DNA from: Microthyrium microscopicum
Lineage: Eukaryota > Ascomycota > Dothideomycetes > Microthyriales > Microthyriaceae
Direction of reading: 5' to 3'
NCBI GenBank assembly: GCA_010405405.1
Contig: MU004239.1
Coordinates: forward strand, 372,001-436,000
DNA length: 64,000 nt
Shown here: positions 59,742-64,000 of the stretch, one piece after another
Position numbering within the stretch: position 1 is the first letter of the stretch
Layout of the letters: each line of letters starts with the position of its first letter
Made by a program: the position numbers and the translations under genes
The notes under the pieces: generated by a model
What the model was told of the DNA's origin: nothing
Databases searched by the model: none
Seen by the model: the letters and a program-made list of their open reading frames with translations, nothing else

Positions 59742-60486
59742 ATGAGCAGCGGCGCCGCACCAGAACGGAAGTACGTCTTCCCTACCTCCCTCCTCAGTGT
59801 CCAGCCCGACTAACAATTTTCTCTCACAGCATGGCCTGGCGTCGCTCTGGCCAACCCAGTGGCCCACGACAACCTCCTCCAGGAGCCGACGGCCAAGGCA
59901 CTACTCCTCGCGATCGCACCAATACTCCAAATCAGCGCGGCAACCAGGGAAATGCGCGCGGTGGGCGCTCGGCGTCGAGAAATAACGTGCAACTTCCAGC
60001 TCAGGCACAAGCTCAAGCACAAGTCCAACCTCCTACTGTCGAGAAAACACAGGGATCGGCCAACGTTTCTAATGGTGATGAGATTAGACAGGCGATGAAG
60101 AAATGTGGGTCGGCAGCTCCTCGAAAAGGGGGATAGTCTTGCTGATGTCAACGTAGCGTACACAGCAACAGTGGCCGCAAGTGGACATGGTAAGCAGATC
60201 AGTACGAAAGTTGTAGGGCGGTATACTGATGGATTATAGGCGAGAAGGCGTTACAGGTCAAAAAGGGCGATTCCGGCGCCAATAGAGGTTCTGCGCCTTG
60301 GGGTAGTGCCCCACGACGTGAGTAGCTACACAATCGTTGGAATATTGACCTCTGCTAACAGCCGCAGCGAACCTCATGGCGAACGGACAGAACTTCTGGA
60401 CGGAGTTGGTTAAGCAGGTTAAGGTACTAGAGGATGGCGGAAAGCCATCGACGACCAAGGGCGAGGGCGGACGCAAGGGGAAGTGA
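59742..60486 (+). CDS. Conserved-looking disordered protein, unrecognised
   Basis: Five exons, 59742-59770, 59830-60104, 60157-60189, 60240-60317 and 60362-60486, encode 179 residues. The first two-thirds are Gly/Gln/Arg/Pro-rich and probably disordered (MAWRRSGQPSGPRQPPPG, an AQAQAQAQ run). The rest is less repetitive: ASGHGEKALQVKKGDSGA, NRGSAPWGSAPRP, then the likely structured NLMANGQNFWTELVKQVKVL and a basic tail. All introns keep the frame. An RG-rich disordered region suggests RNA association, but that is only an inference, and I do not recognise the family. Confidence 0.75.
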
Positions 60487-61348
60487 ACAGGCGGGTGTTG
60501 CATAGCATCGGCAGTGCGTTTGTAGGCTTAGAGACTGGATCAGTCTCTGCATGATTGCCGGAAAGTCATAGCAATGTGTTTGTATTAGCGGGCGTTCTCA
60601 TGGGACATTAAGAGAGAATGTCGGCAGCATGTTCATTTTCGGGATACTCGTATATAAAAGCAAAAGTTGCATGGATAATAGCTATTATCACAAGTACGCG
60701 GCAACAACCGTCGATATTGTTACTGTTGTCAAGCGAAACCAAAGATTTGTTTTTCGACACAGGAGTAATAGTAGAAGAAATATAGGCCCAGCATGTTCAA
60801 TATCAAATATACTATGTATCGGCGTCTGGGATTGGCAGGAGGTGAACCGGGGGTGCCTGCTGTGCCAACGAGGTCGCACCTGCCCTGATCTCGCGAATGG
60901 TGATACCTTCTTTTCTACATCTCTTACTACTCTCAACTGCTTTAGAAAACCACAAATTCTGCTCGTTTTCTCCTACCGCTCCTCTACCTCCAGAAGACCG
61001 TCGAAATTTCGGAGATGATCTGAAATGTTAATGTGGAGATTTTGGTTCCGGTCCCTTAAGCAGTGACAGCCGTTTTCCACGTGGCGCAGGGCTGACATAT
61101 GATTTCCACCACCCTCTTACCTACCAACATACCAACAACCAGCCAAACACCACCTTCTCCCTCCTCTGTCTATATCTCGCAAACCGTACCATTCGCGCCC
61201 TATAAATAATTATCCTTCGTTTCGAATAGTCTCCGCACAATTGCCTGTCTAACTACCTTCAAACTCCCCGGGCACTCGTCGAGGACTCGAAAGATCCGAT
61301 CCCGCCACACTTCTCGTGTTGTTAATTCCACCTTACTACAAGGCCACC
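60487..61348. other. Intergenic region
   Basis: 862 bp; the final ~250 bp (61090-61340) are C/A/T-rich and likely the leader of the next gene. No other gene supported. Confidence 0.35.
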
Positions 61349-62497
61349 ATGGCATCTCCTCCTATAACACCTATCTATTCACGCCGCCAATCCGCCGAAT
61401 ACTTCAACAGCTCGCCTGCTGCCCGGACACATTCGCGCCGAAGCTCTGCTGCTTACTCGCCAGCCCACTCGCGCATGGGAAGTTCGTATGGCGGCGACAA
61501 TTTAGCCAATGAGTTGGGAAACTTTGGCGAAAGCCTGGCTGACGAATTGGACGGCTGGGACGAGGACGAAGAACAAGAGGACGAGGACGAGGAAGAGCTT
61601 GTAGAACAAGAGCGCGATTCTGGCATTGATGTGACATCCAACGATAGCCCGGAACAGCAGAACAAGAGATCTAGCCAGAGTCTCCTGTCCGTTGCAGTAC
61701 GTGGCCACCGTCGTAAAGGTAGTGAATATGACGGCAGCGAGTATGGAAGTGAGAGCGACTTTGAAGAAGCACAGCTCATGAGCGCTAGCCTGGAAGCGCG
61801 GCTTGCTGCCATTGAAAGTCTAGCGAGACGAGGCACTGGTGACGTTGTAGGGCAAGAGAGCGTGATAGGACGCGCTACAACGCAACTACAAGATCTGGGC
61901 GCACAAGCTGGCATTGAAAGCGGTTCTACTCGGTACATCCATCCTGTTGTCTCCCTGTCAACCACCACTAACTGAGTCTTTAGATTAAACACTTCCTACA
62001 TCGCCATCTCTACTCACCTTACGCATCAAACTCGCCTCTTTCAACAACTTACTGCCACTCTCCTCTCGCCTCTCGCACCCTCGCTTCCCCCAGATATAAT
62101 CGATGAAATCATACCCGCGATAGACACTACGCTCGCCCTCCTTCCCTCATTAACACCAAATGCTGCAGCCTCGGCTGGCCTACATGCGCTTTCTGACAGC
62201 ACAACTGCGCTGGTTGACGCCCTCTCAGCCATTGCAGACAGCCTACACATGATGCGCCAAACCTCCGGCTCAGCGACTCGACGATTGCGCGCCGTTCGTG
62301 ATGCGCTACGCGAATGGCGCCTGGAAGACGGTGTACGGGAAGAAGGCGTACGATGGATTGAGCAGGGCAACTGGGACGGACGATTGAAAGAGCGGGAGTG
62401 TGCGCGCGTCTGCCGTGAGGTATTAGGCGGATTTGAAGAGACGTGTGATTTATGGCGGCAACGACTACTGGCGAAGCAGGGCGCTGCAGTAGGATGA
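61349..62497 (+). CDS. Conserved-looking fungal protein, unrecognised
   Basis: Two exons, 61349-61932 and 61984-62497, give 365 residues. The N-terminal ~70 residues are Ser/Arg/Tyr-rich with repeated RRxS sites (ARTHSRRSSAAYSPAHSR), likely kinase targets. An acidic stretch, DELDGWDEDEEQEDEDEEEL, follows at about 70-95. The second half is largely helical: SLEARLAAIESLARR, LNTSYIAISTHLTHQTRLF, LADSLHMM-like and REWRLEDGVREEGVRWIEQG. No membrane span or signal peptide. The first ATG is preceded by ggccaccATGg, an excellent context. Family and role are not recognised. Confidence 0.8.
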
Positions 62498-62921
62498 AAA
62501 AAACCGCATCACATGGAGAGCGATATGCTCGAAATCGAAGTTGGATATATACTCCTAGACAGGTGCCATATATCCGCCTGGCCCTTGTGGTTATAACGAA
62601 GACGACGCGATAGACATGATACGACCTATAAATACGTGTCTACGGATTATTGATAGACCTTATTACCAGCATATTTGTACACAGCAGCATACATAACTAG
62701 ACGTCTTAATAGCGCTTGATTTTGGATATTTGATAGACGGAAGGACTCGCTAGCAGATTACCTCATAGATCATCATGAGATACATTATCCTACATCGTAC
62801 CACCCTGTTTTACGGCTCTCATAGAATTAACTCTTTGATATCTCACGGAGACGTAGGTAAATCTGAAGATGTCTTGAACGGTTTCTCTCTAATATGATCT
62901 TCTTAGCGGCTCTATATGGCG
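62498..62921. other. Intergenic region between convergent genes
   Basis: 424 bp between convergent genes, AT-rich, with 3' UTRs expected on both sides. No feature recognised. Confidence 0.35.
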
Positions 62922-64000
62922 CTATATATCCAATACAATCTCTCCAATACCACGAGACACACAACTCAACATAGCATTCGACTTGTCCCAATCCTCCAAA
63001 CCAGTTCCTCGATGCTCAACACGACCTTTGAGAACACTGACCCGACAAGTCCCACAATTGCCAACCTCGCATGAACTAGGTACTTCGAATCCCGAGTCTC
63101 TCAGCACATCCAGCAGAGTCTGCGTACCTCTAACCTTGACCGTCTTTTGAGACTTTTGTAAGCACGCAGCGAACGGATCTCCAGACGCATCGACTTCGAA
63201 CGCTTCAAAGTGTAGATTTTCATCATTCATACCGTTTGCTTTTGCCTTTTGCTTCACATCGTCCATGAGGCGTTGGGAACCACAGCAGTATACGTGTGTT
63301 AGACTGTCTGTTTTCCGAAGGATCTTTTCCACGTCGCAGATCTGGTTGATGGATTTATCGTGTATTGTGCAGTTGTCGCCGAGTTCGCTTAGGTAGCGTT
63401 TGAAGGACATGTCGGCGGTGTTGCGGATGAGATAGTGCAGATGGTAGAGCCAGCCTTTCTCTTCACATTGCTTGGCTGCGGCGATGAATGCCGTTATTCC
63501 AATACCGCCGGCAATGAAAACGTGACGGTCTGCTGCTGGGTGTAGTGGGAAGGAAGAAGTGATGGTGCTGATGGATAGGTTATCGCCCACCTGTAGCGCA
63601 TCGTGGATGTAGGCGGAACCTCCCCTGCTTTTATCGCTCAGTGCTATGCCCAGTTCGAAGCGATTGTCGTTCCCAGAGACCACCGAATAGGCGCGAACCA
63701 AATCCCCTCCCAACTTCACACGAACATGCGAGCCAGGCAGTGCAGGTTCCGGCTCCTTCAACGGCTTCTTCGCTTCAAACACCACACAGAGAATCCGCGC
63801 ATTTTCATACGTCTTCTGAGCAACCACGTAATCCGCCCAAGCACCACTAAATTCTTCCTCTCCACCAACAAGCCGATCCGCAAAGTTTTCCATCTGCTTC
63901 CTCAACCGATTCGCAAACAACTTCTTAATCGCCTCTCCCAACCCATCAAGCACTACCAGCTCCTTCATCGCCTCCTCATTCTTCATGTCCTTGTATAAAT
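62922..64000 (-). CDS. 2Fe-2S/FAD reductase of MOSC-reductase type, partial (5' end outside window)
   Basis: The minus-strand frame is open to the right edge, so the N-terminus lies beyond base 64000. The visible start, DMKNEEAMKELVVLDGLGE, resembles the helical segment that follows a MOSC domain in YiiM-like proteins. Then come the FAD-binding barrel (VRVKLGGDLVRAYSVVSG, with the RxYS motif), the NAD-binding domain (HVFIAGGIGITAFIAAAK, YCCGSQRLMDDV) and a C-terminal plant-type ferredoxin: SCEVGNCGTCRVSVLKG with a later C in AMLSCVSRG, the four Fe-S ligands. This is the phthalate-dioxygenase-reductase architecture. In fungi it is commonly fused to an upstream MOSC domain; that is expected just outside the window. 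Electron acceptor unknown. Confidence 0.9.
   Translation of the reverse strand, partial: LYKDMKNEEAMKELVVLDGLGEAIKKLFANRLRKQMENFADRLVGGEEEFSGAWADYVVAQKTYENARILCVVFEAKKPLKEPEPALPGSHVRVKLGGDLVRAYSVVSGNDNRFELGIALSDKSRGGSAYIHDALQVGDNLSISTITSSFPLHPAADRHVFIAGGIGITAFIAAAKQCEEKGWLYHLHYLIRNTADMSFKRYLSELGDNCTIHDKSINQICDVEKILRKTDSLTHVYCCGSQRLMDDVKQKAKANGMNDENLHFEAFEVDASGDPFAACLQKSQKTVKVRGTQTLLDVLRDSGFEVPSSCEVGNCGTCRVSVLKGRVEHRGTGLEDWDKSNAMLSCVSRGIGEIVLDI

Noticed and set aside
1-64000. CRISPR arrays, LTR or other virus-derived elements, rRNA genes
   Set aside because: No regularly spaced repeats, no long terminal direct repeats or retroelement motifs, and no rRNA sequence recognised.

Overview
The window is nuclear DNA of a filamentous ascomycete (Pezizomycotina). 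Short GT-AG introns of about 40-220 nt interrupt most genes, pyrimidine-rich leaders precede several starts, and the gene set is typical of moulds: a Msn2/4-SebA-type C2H2 factor, a Dal5-type MFS permease, a fungal 14-3-3 protein and a MOSC-adjacent 2Fe-2S reductase. The class cannot be fixed from the sequence; Dothideomycetes-like is a guess. Gene density is low, with several gene-free stretches of 2-8 kb.

Layout. 0-5 kb: partial WD40 gene (-), a multi-TM protein (+), the diphthamide J-protein DPH4 (-) and eIF3j/HCR1 (+). 5-9.4 kb: a secreted S9 serine peptidase carrying a VHL-like beta domain (+) and a BTB-PHD protein (-). 10-14 kb: a compact redox block with an SDR (+), an HSDL2-like SDR (-) and a kappa-class GST (+); the last two share a 366-bp divergent promoter. 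16-21 kb: a Myb-like factor, Ap4A phosphorylase, a small hypothetical protein and the mitochondrial coiled-coil protein FMP32. 22.5-26 kb: 14-3-3 (8 exons, microexons of 8 and 12 nt) and ribosomal protein eL36 (7 exons). 29.7-30.9 kb: a modular cysteine-rich secreted protein. 31-35 kb: UBX4/TUG-like protein (-) and thioredoxin-PITH protein (+). 35-45.4 kb: gene-poor DNA holding one MITE with TA target duplication. 45.4-47.4 kb: Msn2/SebA-type zinc-finger factor. 50.8-55.2 kb: a second BTB protein, an intron-bearing tRNA-Pro relic and the MFS permease. 57-64 kb: DPH6, two conserved but unrecognised proteins, and a reductase gene that runs off the right edge.

Functionally this is mostly housekeeping: translation (eIF3j, eL36, DPH4 and DPH6, which both serve eEF2 diphthamide), signalling and stress (14-3-3, Msn2-like, Ap4A phosphorylase) and protein quality control (UBX4, Trx-PITH). 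The accessory items are the redox trio, the secreted peptidase and the cysteine-rich protein. That last gene has seven introns, all in phase 1, and each internal exon carries a short cysteine motif. It is the most novel-looking item here. Exon boundaries were traced by eye from splice signals and frame closure; every spliced CDS reported as complete sums to a multiple of three.
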